Assembly (NCBI GenBank): GCA_958510825.1
Contig: OY294047.1
Coordinates: 45,615,365 to 45,679,364 of the forward strand
DNA length: 64,000 nt
Reading direction: 5' to 3'
From: Brachypterus glaber
Lineage: Eukaryota > Arthropoda > Insecta > Coleoptera > Kateretidae
The translations under genes and the position numbers were made by a program. Positions 32,025 through 44,429 of this stretch are shown here, in pieces (the stretch's first letter is position 1; the number at the start of each line of letters is the position of its first letter). The notes below the pieces were generated by a model. It made no database searches, was not told where the DNA came from, and saw nothing but the letters and a program-made list of their open reading frames with translations.

Positions 32025-32711
32025 AAACTAGATGAAACGTTGCAAGCACCCTGTCAAAACATCGGCACTATTGTACACTAGAGCCATCTAGTTTGCAAAT
32101 TTTAAACTAGGTGTTTTGTTTGATTTTAAATTCTGTATCTTTAAAACATTATATTCTAGCAAAAAACTGTATATAACATTTTTTATAGGGCTTAAAAAGA
32201 GCTTTTATTTAAAATATATTTTTTTGAAATCGGGTTATAAATATGTGAGATATGCTAAAAAAACCTTTTACTGCTTTAAACGTCAATATCTCGAAAAGAA
32301 TGCGTTTAAGGAAAACATTGTTTATAATATTTTTTGACCAATTTAAAATTATCTTTTATATAAGTGCTAAATTAACCAAATACAATAATAATTGCCTTAA
32401 TTATAAACAAAAAACGCTAGTTTTACCCTATTTTTACCCCCTTACCCCCAATCGTTTACCCCCAAAATCTAATCAGCTCTTCGGAATACGATAAGAAACA
32501 ATATGCAAAAAACCGCAAGTCGATATCTCATGTAGAAATGGAGTTAGAGAGTTTACACCCAGACAGACAGAGACGGACGCAAAAATTTTGTTTACTGATT
32601 TCGAATGGTATAAAACGTCGAGAAATGTGAAAAAAAAACGTGGTCAGAGATTTTGACTTTTCGGCGAAGATTTCAATACATTGGCACTCTTAGTAGCACT
32701 AAGTGCCGATG
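32025..32711 (-). mobile_element. CATCGGCAC element, copy 2 (inverse)
   Basis: Inverse of 19456-20029 with the same ends (aaactagatgaaacgttgca at left, agtgccgatg at right) and about 80 additional bases. The open frames inside (32116-32494) are low complexity and not conserved as frames in copy 1. Confidence 0.65.
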
Positions 32712-34450
32712 TAAAATTATCCGTTTCTTATATGGTGCAATTTAGGATAAGAATTTGGCAATTTAAAGGGGCTGTAACACTAAAAACTTTAATTCAAATG
32801 TTTTATGTGGATATCCGAATACAAAAGACACAATTGTAATCAACTAGTTAACTTGTTAATTTACTTTTTAATTATGTGGTTCATTTTTTTCAGTGTCGTA
32901 ACAATCTTTCAGTATTTTTATTTTATTTTCGAAAAAAAAAAAAAAAAGATTTAGATGCGCATCTGGTAAAGGCGCTTCACCAAAATTTTAAAACACAACC
33001 ATACCTAAAGATAAATGGGGCATGGAAGTTATGACCCCTTCAACCTGTTCTAACCCATCAAGGACTGTCCATGAATTTATTGTATGTGCAATATTTATGA
33101 GATATTACCATCATTAGTCCAACAAAGTTATATTTACAAAAAAAATCCATTTTTTTGTTTTGTTTTTGCTTGTCAACACGTTCGCGACGTGTACCAAATG
33201 TTGTACACGTTGAGCTGCATATTTAATCCTATATAAAAACGCGATGGCTGCATAGGAAGCTTGGAAAACAAGTTGTTATCCATCGTTCTATTTGCGTTTC
33301 ATAACTATCTGAAAGATCTGATTTGATCTGTAAGATATCTAAAAAAAGCTTTAACTGTTCAATGTAAAATTGAAAATATTATAATACTTTAAGGGTAAAA
33401 CACTCTTTTGACGTTCTGTCTGTAATTCCTTGGGGTATTCTGTAAAGAATTTTTTGCAGTTCCAATGAAAGACATAATGTCTTTAAATTATAAGTAAAAA
33501 TTTTCTTTAATTTCTAACCTTGTAACTTTTCCGAAGTTTATTGCCATTTTTTCGAAAATCCTGAAATTTTATACGAAAATCTATTTTTTTTGAAGATTTC
33601 CAGGGTCGGGTTCAAGGGGGGTCCGGCGTCGATAGTTTCTTTTAGTTTATAATAGTTTATACTTTATTTATGCTCCCCTAGAACGATAAGGGCACAAAGC
33701 GAAGCAAATATGCAAGTCCTTTTCCAAGTGGATCATACAGCTTCAAATTCGTAAAAAAAATTGCCTGCGACGCTAGAGCTTTCTTGCATTTTAAATAAGT
33801 GAAACATTAAATTCTAACACTTTTAAAATTAAAATAGACTATGAAATTTGTAAAAAAATTCGCCTGCGGCGCTAGAACTTATGCCGCTGTTTTCAAATTT
33901 AAATAAACCATCACAATTGTAATTTTTTTTACCTGCGGCGCATAGTAGTCATTAGCGGTCAAAAATCAATATCTTCTACAACTGTGGATCGTTTTAAATG
34001 AAATTTGGGTAATTTCTTTAGTTTTATAAAAGACGTATTTTGATATAGTATAACCCTTTCAGGACTTCCGGTTGTCCCGGAAGTGGTAAGAATTGTAGTC
34101 AATTTTAAGGTTATGTTGTTTTATTGGGTAAAATTTCTTAAAACTAATCGAAAATAATATGTTGCACCAATTAATAAAAAAAATTACATTTTTTTTTCTT
34201 TTTGACAAATTAGGTCCTTTTATTTTTTTCTGACTTTAAATTGCCTTTAAAAAATATTTAAGTCTAATTAGTGATGATAAATTTATATGAGTATTAAAGA
34301 ATGATGTTTAAAGAATCATTTAAAAAAAGGAATTGTTAAAAAAAAAGGTTTTCCTTTTTAGCTATTCGGATCAAAAGAATTCACGAAAAATAACCAAAAA
34401 TTTCACTTGGGTGCAAATTTTCATATCGTCCTGCGAAAGCGGGAATCGTG
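32712..34450. other. AT-rich sequence with a small motif repeat
   Basis: Between 33760 and 33950 the phrase gcctgcg(a/g)cgc with tagarctt follows poly-A three times (near 33762, 33863, 33932), and a related form occurs inversely near 40455. No gene is recognisable. Confidence 0.35.
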
Positions 34451-34461
34451 AAATTAATACA

Positions 34462-35020
34462 TAGTAGTAGTAATGGTGGGGAGGTCAAGCCTGGCAACTA
34501 GACCATATGGTCCTTTTTGCCTACCCCTGTGTTACTAGTTTTTCTACTCTAACGAGGATTTTTAGTTGTTGTACCCCGGGACCTACAGTTTAGCGAGGAA
34601 TCCGAACCTCGTTTTGTCGGCTTTTTTGGCTAAGGGAGCGGCTTTGATCCTTAAGTTTATTGGCTGCCAGTGCACTTGGACCGGCGCCAAACTGCTTAAG
34701 GATCATTTTCGCTTGCAGCCTTAGTACAGATCCTGGTTGCTTGGAAGTCCTTAAAGTGAGCTCTGCCAACAGACCTGACAGCTACCTTGCTGCTCCCTCT
34801 CGGTGCGCCCGGGTAGTATCACAGGTCCGAGTGCTATGCGGCATTATCCACTGCAAACCTTTTCTGTACTGTGTGCTTAGATCTTCGGCAGCACAAGCCG
34901 ACGTGGTGGGGAAACGACGGTATTTTATTTCTGTGAAAAAGTTGTTCCACAACCGAGGATTGAACCCCGGCCTCTCGAATACTAGATCGAGGTGTTCACG
35001 ACTGAGCTATCGCCGCCCCC
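34462..35020 (-). mobile_element. tRNA-derived SINE family B, copy 2, intact
   Basis: An exact 11-bp target duplication, AAATTAATACA, flanks it (34451-34461, 35021-35031). The minus-strand head at 35020 reads GGGGGCGGCGATAGCTCAGT then CG, with B box GGTTCAATCC at tRNA-like spacing. The 559-bp body ends in a (CTA)n tail at 34462-34475. An ORF of 128 codons on the + strand (34660-35046) is incidental. Good internal promoter boxes suggest a relatively young copy. Confidence 0.85.
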
Positions 35021-35031
35021 AAATTAATACA

Positions 35032-36931
35032 CAACTTAGCCTATAGTTTTCCAAAGCTTCCTTAAAAATCTCAGTCTGCGATCTTTTATGGTTTATAAGT
35101 TATGAGCATAAATGTGACAGCTTGCACAACCAGTAAGGTGAAAATTTTTTTACAGGTGCGCGTAGGTGTTGACGGATTTCCCAATAATTTTATTATGACA
35201 CATAAGTATCTTATTATGTTTTCCTTTAGATTTATTTAAAAAAAAAAAAAAAAAAAAAAGATTTATTTAAAAAAAAAAATACTATTTTATTACCAGTGAT
35301 CGGACTTTGGATTTTTTAACAGGGCCGCATTAAGGAAACAGGGTGTTAAAAAAAAACTGCTGCCGAGAAAAGAATTTGAAAGAGCGCGCTCGAGCGTGGC
35401 AAAAGGCGTAGATTATATCAATTCGCGTAATTTCGGTCTAATTCTTATCTGCAGCGTAGTAAGTTAGCCGCCATCCACAGACTATGCAAGCCTTATAATT
35501 TTAAAAGCTATGCGTACAAGACATATGACGGCACATCAAGCCAATTACGGCACTGTAAAGTTTTGCGCTAGTTATGCGGGTGGCGCTTTAGGTATTACTC
35601 ACTACATGTTTTATAGGTTCATTATAACAAAAAATATTGTTTTTTCATATTTTTGTTTTAAGCATTTATTTATTCATTAAAAAAATTGAAAAAAAAAATA
35701 TTTTTCCCCGTTTTTATCAAAAAAAGATCTTAATCTAAAACTTTGGATAAGGAACCTATGGTCCAAATTTTAAGTCCTTAGCGTTCATAAAAACTCAATT
35801 GAGTTATTGTAGTCACAAATTTCCCATTCAGAGAGATAGACAGATTTTTCTTAAATAGAGAATTTTATAAGCTTTAAAATGATGTATCACACGATCCCCC
35901 TTTCCATTAAAAAAAAAATGTCCCCCATGCCCACATTTTAGGAGCTGAAAATATCAAATATATGCTAAAAGATAGTTTAGGTTGTCTTATTTAAGAGTTC
36001 TAAATTTGAAGTCGATATCTCAACTCGTTCAAAAGTTAAAAGGGGGGGGGGTGTGACTTTTGGACCGCACTGTATAATAAAACAAGTTAATGTAGTGTTA
36101 TACTGCCACAAATAACTGTATGGAACGACCTTCCAGCATAGCGCGTTTCCTCATTAGCAAAATAAGTATTTAAATACCATGTAACCTCATTACCATTATA
36201 AAATTATATTGTTATTAAGAAATAGAAAAATGTACGAGTAAATGTTTTTCCCGCATGCAGGAAAACCCAGAATATGAGCTTTTAGCAAATTGTTAAAGAA
36301 CATCGATGCATTTATTTCAGAAACTTCTTCTTCTTCTTCCTTTTTTTCCTTTTTTTTTGCCTTTTCTCAGTGAGATAATAAGCCAGATCCCTCTTAGTTA
36401 CTAATTCACCAAGAGTGGTTCTTGTCTGGCTTGGCACCATGCCACTCCTGTTTTGATTATAGAAAATTTCCAGTCTTCTGTAAGACCTTTTCTTTTTCTT
36501 TTCCTTCCTCCCTTTTCGTGTTTGCTGTTGGTTGTGTTAGCTGTTGACAAGACTGTTTTTTCTAAATTGTAATTATATTTGCGCATGCGCTAGTATATAA
36601 AAAAATCTGTACGTATAAAAACTTCTTCACGTGTTAGTTGCTTCCAAATCAAAATTTATCAGCATTATAAATGATTAAAAAACATAAAATTCCCTTCTTA
36701 CTCCAATATAATCACATATTCGTATTTTACTGCACATCATCCATACAATCACTATAAAATATATAAAATCGAATCCAGGGCATATCTAAGATAGCAAATA
36801 AATAAATAACTATACTAAAACACTTGATGCTAAAAATTAAACGCGATTAACGGATTACCTAATTCCTGCTCGTTTCACGGGTGAAAAGCAAATCTTTAAG
36901 ACACTTATTAAATTTTATAAATTATATATAT
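35032..36931. other. AT-rich sequence with dispersed-repeat fragments
   Basis: It contains an inverse fragment of the 10260 repeat (35690-35860), the repeat shared with 15457-15625 (35878-36075, ending gacttttggaccgcactgta), a duplicated agatttatttaaaa flanking poly-A at 35229-35280, and a CTT run near 36325. No gene is seen. Confidence 0.4.
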
Positions 36932-37582
36932 GCATAGCCAGGCCCATGCGCACGGGGGGTTGTATGTTCAAACTCCCCCAGGGGGGTTTTAAACTACAAT
37001 TTTTAAAATTTCCTGAACTTCCTGATTAGGAAAAATTTGAACCAAGCGAAGCTTTAACATGATAATCTTATAATTATATAATATATATCGTCGGCTTACA
37101 AGTAAAGAGCACTAAGTCCAAAAACATGGTTTTGAGATATTGACAAATTTAACTTTCACTGTTGTTTTTTAATTTTTGTAATAATTGTTACAAAAATGCA
37201 CGTTTCGCCAAACAAACACTCAGTCGCTTAGTGCAGAAACATTTGAAATAATCTACAACTAAAACGCACTAAGTGCACTAAGTGACTTAGTGCATATTGC
37301 CAGATAAAATTTTATTCAAAATCAAACTGGTGCGTTTTGTATAGTGGGTAACTCTCTTGGCAGTCCACCTAGAAGTTAGTTCGGTTTGCCTGTACATAGA
37401 TCATCAAAAATTAATTACAGTACCCTAAAAATCCCATTTTTGCAAAAAAGTGACTTAGTGCCTTTTACTTGTAAGCCGACGATATTATGTACATCTATTT
37501 GTTGATAGTTTTCTTTGTATAGCTCCCTTCTGATAACCCCCCCCCCTCACGAGCAAATCCTGCGCACGGGCCTGTGCATAGC
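36932..37582. mobile_element. Inverted-repeat element with nested MITE
   Basis: The outer ends gcatagccaggcccatgcgc and, inversely, gctatgcacaggcccgtgcg pair imperfectly. Each is followed inwards by runs of G or C. The central part (37086-37484) is a separate element. Confidence 0.5.
37086..37484. mobile_element. MITE rich in GCACTAAGT motifs
   Basis: Inverted ends share atcgtcggcttacaagtaaa and then gcactaagtc. The word gcactaagt or its inverse occurs at least six times inside (around 37109, 37224, 37266-37295, 37452), including a tandem trio. It is non-coding. Confidence 0.75.
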
Positions 37583-38093
37583 TAATAGTTATGGAAGTGA
37601 ATAACTTTGTATGTTACAGCCAATAGTTATTTAATATTACCGGAAATTATTAAATATTACAATAATTATTATTAAAATAAAATATGTAAATCTTAACAAA
37701 GTAGTTTGTTAAGTGACCTAATTAATAATAATAATAATAATCTCTCTGGTTCACTAGGTTCCTAACAGTTATTACTCACATCAATTCTGTTCAAAGAGAT
37801 GACTATTATTATTATTACTAATTAATTAGTATAGGTAAATTATAAACAGTTACTCTAGATCGCGTAGATAAACGCAGAGTACAACCGTAATGGTAGTACG
37901 TTAAATCTAACGGTCACTAGATTTACCTATATAAATTGTTTATTGTTTTATTCTTTTATTGAATAAAAATTCACAAACATTTAGACTAAATGATTTAGTT
38001 ATCAGAGTCGGATATACGTAAATGGCGCCTTAAGCTAAGTAAAATCAAATGCATAGAAAATATATTGTATATATTGTAAAAAATGGGATTAAA

Positions 38094-38504
38094 ATGGAGC
38101 TCTCTACAACTAGAATTATGAAACAAAAGACGTCTACCCTATCTCTATCTCATTTGTGCTACACTTTCCAGCCAACCAAATAAATACTGTATTTGTTTTT
38201 CATACAACAAATACAGTATTTATTTGGTTGGCCGGAAAGTGTAACAGTGAGCGACACGAACGAACAAAGCTAATGTGAATCTGTAGAATAAGATAATTCT
38301 ACTAAAATTTAGATGGCGCCAGTAATTTCTTTAATATAGTTACACTTTTCGCCCGGCCAAGTAAATATTGTATTTGTTCAACAAAGAACAAATACAGAAT
38401 TTGTTTGGTTGGGTGGAAGTGGGAGTGTATGTATGTATTCTATCCTTTTTGGGTAGAACTTTTGTCCCTGTCTAATCTAACGGGAGAAATCTCCATTAGA
38501 GAGC
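38094..38504 (-). mobile_element. Triple-hairpin repeat, copy 2 (inverse)
   Basis: Inverse of 16208-16610 with the three stems conserved. The large stem (ccaaccaaataaatactgta and complement) appears unchanged between copies. It lacks the upstream ORF found beside copy 1. Confidence 0.7.
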
Positions 38505-38689
38505 TAAGGTTTATTTATAGTTCTCCGCATGAAAGAAAGTCTCCGACGTAAGGGGGAAGAATCATTCGCGCTCTCTTCTTTCCTTCAAAAGCGTTATAAG
38601 GGGTGCGTACCTACATCGGGCCTCCCACTTGCACACACATTCCAAACTTATTTCCCGTAGGCGCAGATCCGTGCGTCAAACTATACACC

Positions 38690-38880
38690 TCCCTCACATC
38701 CCTCCCCTCCCTATCCCATCCCTCCTCGTCCCCCTCCCACTTCTTCCCCCGCCTCCAACGTCAATTCATGACAAATGCAACTCCAGCATCAGTGAGCAAA
38801 GACTCACTCCCACAATTATCCATTTAAACTAATTCTATTTTAGACAAATGAGGCATAGGCACTGCGCCTGTCTCTTAAAG
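38690..38880. repeat. GCATCAGTGAGCA repeat, dispersed copy
   Basis: Contains ccctcccctccctatcccat, atgacaaatgcaactccagc, agactcactccc and aggcataggcactgcgcctg. It is related to 57150-57360 and, inversely, to 51975-52115. Confidence 0.6.
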
Positions 38881-38932
38881 ATCCAAATAATCCGATGTGC
38901 GTCAAACTTTACCCAATAACACTCGTAGACCA

Positions 38933-39745
38933 AAAAAACATATCTCTCAATTTTGTCTGATATATCATTTTTGATTAACTTTTTGATGCTGAACACGAAT
39001 TTGACCTCCATTTGTTCAATCAGGTCTGGGTTCTGAGATATATGCAAATGATTTTTTGAAAAAAAAAATATATATATTATTTTCAGCCCTAAACAATTTA
39101 TTTTCTAGAAAATTATATATTTAAAAGATGCAGTTTTTTACGCAAATTTTAAAAATGTTTAGTTTTTTTAGATATCTTTGACGGTTTTCAAAAAAAGTAC
39201 AAAAATCTGAAAAAAAGTTAAACATTTTTCAAATGCCCAATACCCAGTTAATACTAAACTTTTGAATTGTTCAATAGCTCAATTTATTTGGTATTTAATA
39301 CTCATCAATTCCATGAAAACAGATTTGAATTAAAAATTTTCTTTCCCGAGATATAAGATAAAACCTCACCTTTGTTTTTAAAGTTCAAAAACCACGCTTT
39401 TTTTGGTGATTTTTAAAAAGCAATAAGAAATATAGACGTATTTCAACATATATATATATATATAAAAACAATCATTGGCGATAAAAGGTGAAGCCGAAAG
39501 GAAAGCTAAGGTAGCTTGGAACCTATTATTTTTCTTACCCCCCAGAATATCTAGGTCTACGAGAAAAATCTTCTAAAAATCGAAAACAAAAAGGTTATAT
39601 TTCGTGATTTTATTTATTAATTAGATGGCTAGCATTTAATTCAGAACCCTGATGGCAACAAATGGAGGTCAAATTCGTTTTCAGCATCAAAAAGTTAATC
39701 GAAAATGATAAATCAAACAAAATTGAGAGATATGTTTTTTTTTGT
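38933..39745. mobile_element. Inverted-repeat element (~95-bp arms)
   Basis: Arms 38933-39025 and 39645-39742 match inversely (atctctcaattttgt, tgatgctgaacacgaatttg, acctccatttgtt and complements). The interior contains an (AT)n stretch at 39441-39465. It has no ORF. Confidence 0.65.
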
Positions 39746-40815
39746 TATCTGCCTATCCTGTATGCATTTTGCTAACACGCCCCTAGGGGCCTAGGGCCCT
39801 TCTAGTTACTTGTTTTGTATAGTATGTTTGACAATGACATTGACAATTAAATAGAATTTTTCCCAGCCCGTTTGTCCCATAAAAAAAGTACTTAAACATT
39901 ACTATCACCCTTTGCAAGGCTCACTCTGGTATTTAATTATAATCTCACACAAGGCCGATACTTCAAGCATAAAATTATTGTGATTTTCATCATTGACTAA
40001 CTACTAATTACTTAGGTATTCACTATATAAATGCAACTTCTTTTAATTTTTTTCATAAATAATTACTATGTGTATGTGGGTATTTTAGATATGGAAACAA
40101 TAGGTGTATGGCGCCGTTTATTTCAATTAACATATTTTACAGAAACGCATTTTTTGAAGTACCAGGTATAACATATACTAAACCAGTTACTGGATTGCAG
40201 GGCTTCCACCGAAATTTCTCAGATTTTTTTTATGATTTGATGACAATTTTAGGCATTTTATGACAAATTTTATGACAAAATATTTGGACAAAAAAGCGGA
40301 AATCTTCCATTTTAAATCCTTACTCTACAGCACTCTATCTCGAGCCAGTCAAAGCCCCGGGGAATCTTAGTATTTTATGGTGTATTTTAATTTTAAAACA
40401 GTCTCGCAATTCAAAGTTTCATAAAAATACAAGAAAGCTCTAGCACCTCAGGCGATTTTTTTTTATTTAACGTTAAGTTTTACAAACTTGAAATGTGACG
40501 GCAAAAAAAATGGTCGTCAGCCCTCCATCAACTACTTTGTACCAAATTTACATCAAAGCATCGTGCCCCGCCTAATAGGGGGGTAGCCAAAATATTAAAT
40601 CTCTATAATCTATAATAACGCGAGAACCGGGGTATGAAGTGTACGAATTTTGGTACAATTTGCGTTACGTAATACTTGAACGTTCCCTAAGTTCGAAGTT
40701 TGGTTTTGAACTGTAAAACGGTATGACATCTGGAATAGTGAGTCCCTAATGGGGACCTTAAAATCTGTAAAACTGTTTTTGCACAACTTCCCGTCCTCGG
40801 AATTGCTCTTGGGAT
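39746..40815. other. AT-rich sequence with a solo MITE terminus
   Basis: At 40655-40690 the inverse terminus gcgttacgtaatacttgaac then gttccc is followed by TAA, a lone end of the PIF/Harbinger-type MITE family. Around 40230-40290 the phrase ttttatgacaaa repeats. No gene is seen. Confidence 0.4.
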
Positions 40816-41620
40816 AACTGCCTGCCTCGCTTGTAAAACACTCTTCGCAACTTGTTAGTTAACAATAATATTAGCATTATTTACAATAATATTAGTCGTT
40901 AATGTTAAATAATTTCATTAAAACTAGCTAATTTAATATTGATTCCTTTCTATTTTTTTATACCTGCATTAATAATTTCTTGAGAAGAGCAAATAAATCT
41001 CGGAAGAGATACTCATGTCAGACATTGGCCCTTTTAGAACCAAGCCACAGAAATAAATTTGAATGCAGTAAAAATTAATAGTATATTATTCAATGAGTGT
41101 ATAATATATACACGAGTAGAATACTATACTTTATCCACAGCTTTTTTGAAGTTTAAACGATTTATTTTTACAGACTCGTGATTAATAGGCCTATTAATCA
41201 CGGCCGTGGATAAAATGGTATAACATGGCAATAATTGGCTCACCCACCTTATAATTTAGAAAAACTCTGCAGTCACAAGACAAGTTTTGTTTTCTCAGTA
41301 GATCAAATCAACATAAAGATAAAAAGATGAAAGTGTAATAGCAAATAAAAACAAGACATAAATTTAATAATACAGCAGCTGATACGAATTTCATAAAACA
41401 GTAATAATTTGTAATACTTTCAAATGAGTATCTCTTCCGAGATTTATTTGCTTTTCTCAAGAAATTAAAATGCAAGATGAAAAAAAATAGAAAGGAATCA
41501 ATATTAAATTAGCTAGTTTTAATGAAATTATAACATTAACGTCTAATATCATTATATGGCTCTAACAAGTTAGGAAATGAAAGTGAAATTCTGAGTGTTT
41601 TACAAGCGAGGCATTCAGTT
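40816..41620. mobile_element. 805-bp foldback element
   Basis: Arms of about 200 bp match inversely (aactgcctgcctcgcttgta / tacaagcgaggcattcagtt; gcaaataaatctcggaagag and complement). Near the centre lies a perfect 24-bp palindrome (41178-41201, arms GTGATTAATAGG). It is non-coding. Confidence 0.75.
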
Positions 41621-41737
41621 ATAGTAAGTGCTTAAAAGAATAATAGTTTTAGACACTAGTGCTAAAATAATGCCAAAAAAAGAAGCGATTCAGAGAAAGA
41701 GAAGTTTTGCAAAAAAAGTTTTACAGATTTTGTTCGA

Positions 41738-43023
41738 TCCCAGCAAACCACCGTACGATAATCGGCATAAATAATTATTGGCCCATTGCTGGCTTGCCGA
41801 TTATCGGCTAGCCTGTAAAGGACCGATCTGTGGCCGACGATACAACGCCAATTTAAAATATGATCTTGCGTAGAAGGAGAAGAAGTCAAGACGCATGCGC
41901 AAGTTTTGCGCGGGTTGTGTTCTTAGGGCCGTTTGAGTTGAAGCTTGGAGCTCTCGGAGCATAGTTCTATCTCTTTTAAAACAAGTAGTTAGAAAGAGAT
42001 AGAACTATGCTCCGAGAGCTTCAACTCAAACTGGCCTCTTGTGTTGTGATTTTGCTGCGTCAGTGATGAAGTTCATTAATGAAAATTTTCTGTGGCATGT
42101 GTTTATTTACAATTCTTAATAATGATTTTTGAAGATAAAAAGTAAGTAATTACATTTTTGTAATTAAATACTAAAATAACAATAATTCACTTGCATTTAA
42201 GTCGCATTTAAGATCCCAGGGCGGGAAAGAAGTTCGTTAAGGTTCCGTAGGTACTAAAATATAAAAACTTATTCAGAATAATATTCTAAAACGATCGATA
42301 TTATCGTTCTTTTTTATGCCATGGTAAAATACTGGTCCAACCTCCAACAAAATAATACTTTTCCCTATAGTTCATTACAAAGGTTTTTTCAAAAAATAAA
42401 AAAAAACATCGAACCATTTTTTTTAATACTTAATAAAAGATCTTAAGATCTTTTCGTGAAAAACAAAAAAAAAAATGAAAAAACAAAATTTTTCGAAAAA
42501 AAAATTTTTGAAAAATTTTAATTTTTATTTATTTTTTATTTTTTTTATGCAAAAAACGAAAACAAAAATTTTAATATAAACCAGAAATTAAAATTCAGGG
42601 TATAGAATCAAATAGTGCAATGTCAAGTCATGTAAATTTTACTTCAGAAGCAAAAAAAAGAAATAAAACACTCGGTCGGCAAATTTGTATTGTTTTGTAT
42701 AATTTGCTATATATCAAATTATACAAAACAATACAAATTTGCCGATCGAGTGTGTTTTAATTCGTTTTTTTTTTTTTGCTTCTGAAGTAAAATTCACATG
42801 AGTGGACATTTGACACTATTTGATTCTATACCCCTCAATTATCGGTAGTCTGCCGGCTAGCCATTACCGACCCGTTATCGGCTTGCCATTACCGGCCAGT
42901 TATCGGCTTGTGCGACACTATCATTACCGGGCCGGTAATGGCATGTCGTCAACGGACCGATGACTCTTTATCGGCTTACGGCATTGTGCCGTTGCCGGCC
43001 CATTGCTGGTGTGTTTGCTGGGA
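41738..43023. mobile_element. TCCCAGCAAAC element with two internal palindromes
   Basis: Ends tcccagcaaaccacc and, inversely, tcccagcaaacacacc. Subterminal zones (41750-41850, 42838-43000) are packed with attatcggc/taccggc words, likely protein-binding repeats. Inside are a hairpin at 41937-42045 (arms agagatagaactatgctccg) and a larger palindrome at 42600-42835 (arms include aatacaaatttgccg; centre 42717). I found no target duplication and no ORF. Confidence 0.65.
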
Positions 43024-43096
43024 TTTTAAGGGCCCTAGTCGGTAAAAAGTTTGAGGGGGAAAGGAAAAGGCAAAAACAAGGTAATTGTCATTGCAA

Positions 43097-43522
43097 CACG
43101 GAAAGAAATTAGTGGGCTCTGCGCTATACATTATAAGATATTTGGTAACAGTGGCAAATTATAGTGATTTAAGCTATAGATTATAAGGGACACAATAACT
43201 AATAATGTTAAAAATAAATTGGAAACGATTATATATATATTACAGACACGATTATATTTATTACAGGCACTATTATAAATTTACAGAAATTTTATTATAT
43301 TATAAAAATTATTAGCACGGACAATAATTAAATCTATTTAAGCTATAAATGCCATACTATTTGTTATATTTTATTATTCACTAAACAATTAAAGTATTTC
43401 ATATAAATTTTTACACTGACTGCCATAATTGTAAGAGATAGCCTTGTATTTATATAATAAGCGATTATAATTTGCTTGGTATGTGTGTTATAGCGCTCCT
43501 AGCTATAATTTTTTTTTCCGTG
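43097..43522 (+). mobile_element. CACGGAAA element, copy 1
   Basis: A 426-bp unit with 8-bp inverted ends (CACGGAAA / TTTCCGTG), almost identical to 60070-60494. Differences seen: two bases of an AT run, one C/A (ctataga against atataga) and one T/A near the end. It is non-coding and very AT-rich, and no clear target duplication is visible. Near identity implies recent spread. Confidence 0.8.
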
Positions 43523-44113
43523 AAAACCTTATCTTCAATCCTGTGCAACCATGGCCGTTTTAAAATAAAAATGCCCATTATTTTTTAAACTAAAAAGTTA
43601 CTCTATAAACTATACTTATACCTACAGGTATCTCGCAAAGAACCGTCTTATACATGATGCATTATAATCAGTAGTCGGCGTAAACTCAGTTATGACTCAT
43701 CAACATTGAAAATAAACACAGACACATAGGCTTACGGAATAATTTTGCCGAATTATGAGGGACATTTTTATAAAGGTCTCTAAATCAAAACATTTGACGA
43801 GTAATTTGTTACACACTATAAATATTAACTATAGATATGTATATATATATATATATCGATGTTTTTCAAAGAAAAAACCGATATTTGATTTTTATCTTTT
43901 AAGAATACGAAAGTTTTTAATTTTTATTTATCGATAACTTTTGTTCCCACCTTACTCGTTTAAATAGAAGCATTAAAAAAAATCAAGAAAAAAAGGAATA
44001 AAAATGTAAATATTTAAAACCACGCTTCAACGCTAGAGTTGTAATGTAACATACCCTTCATTTTTTAACTTTTTCAAGTATTTTTATTTCTGGGTAAAAT
44101 GTTGTTTACTTTC
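43523..44113. other. AT-rich sequence, nothing recognisable
   Basis: Only an (AT)n stretch near 43838-43856 and short open frames of low-complexity composition. Confidence 0.35.
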
Positions 44114-44429
44114 GGTCTGTCAAAACCCCACCAACACAGATTTAGGGATATTTTAATATTCTGTCACCAGAATGTCCTCGAACTAATTTAGGGATATTTT
44201 GAATATTTCATTGATTGATTGAATCCACTACCTGTTCAGATTTCACCTGTGGAAGATAGACATATTTATAACAATCATCCTCAGGGTTTTAATTCTTTAT
44301 TATTTAAAATAAAGTGCCTGGTGATTAGGTAAGTCTTACCTAATCAGTATTTTCCTATTAATTTACTTATATATTATTATAATTAGTTATAGTATTTTGC
44401 CATCCCATGCGTGAGGTTTTGACAGACCC
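44114..44429. mobile_element. 316-bp MITE with GGTCTGTCAAAACC ends
   Basis: Inverted ends ggtctgtcaaaaccccac and, inversely, gggtctgtcaaaacctcac. The phrase tttagggatatttt is duplicated inside (44140, 44190). It is non-coding. Confidence 0.65.

Noticed and set aside
34660..35046. 128-codon open frame on the + strand
   Set aside because: It lies antisense within SINE family B copy 2 and runs across its tRNA-like head; the frame is not kept in copy 1.
16208..38504. The inverted triple-hairpin copies as ends of one 22-kb element
   Set aside because: The interval contains the BORCS8 gene and many unrelated insertions; each copy looks like an independent short repeat.
38603..38832. Proline- and serine-rich open frames
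   Set aside because: They arise from a C-rich simple stretch (ccctccc runs) and belong to a dispersed repeat.
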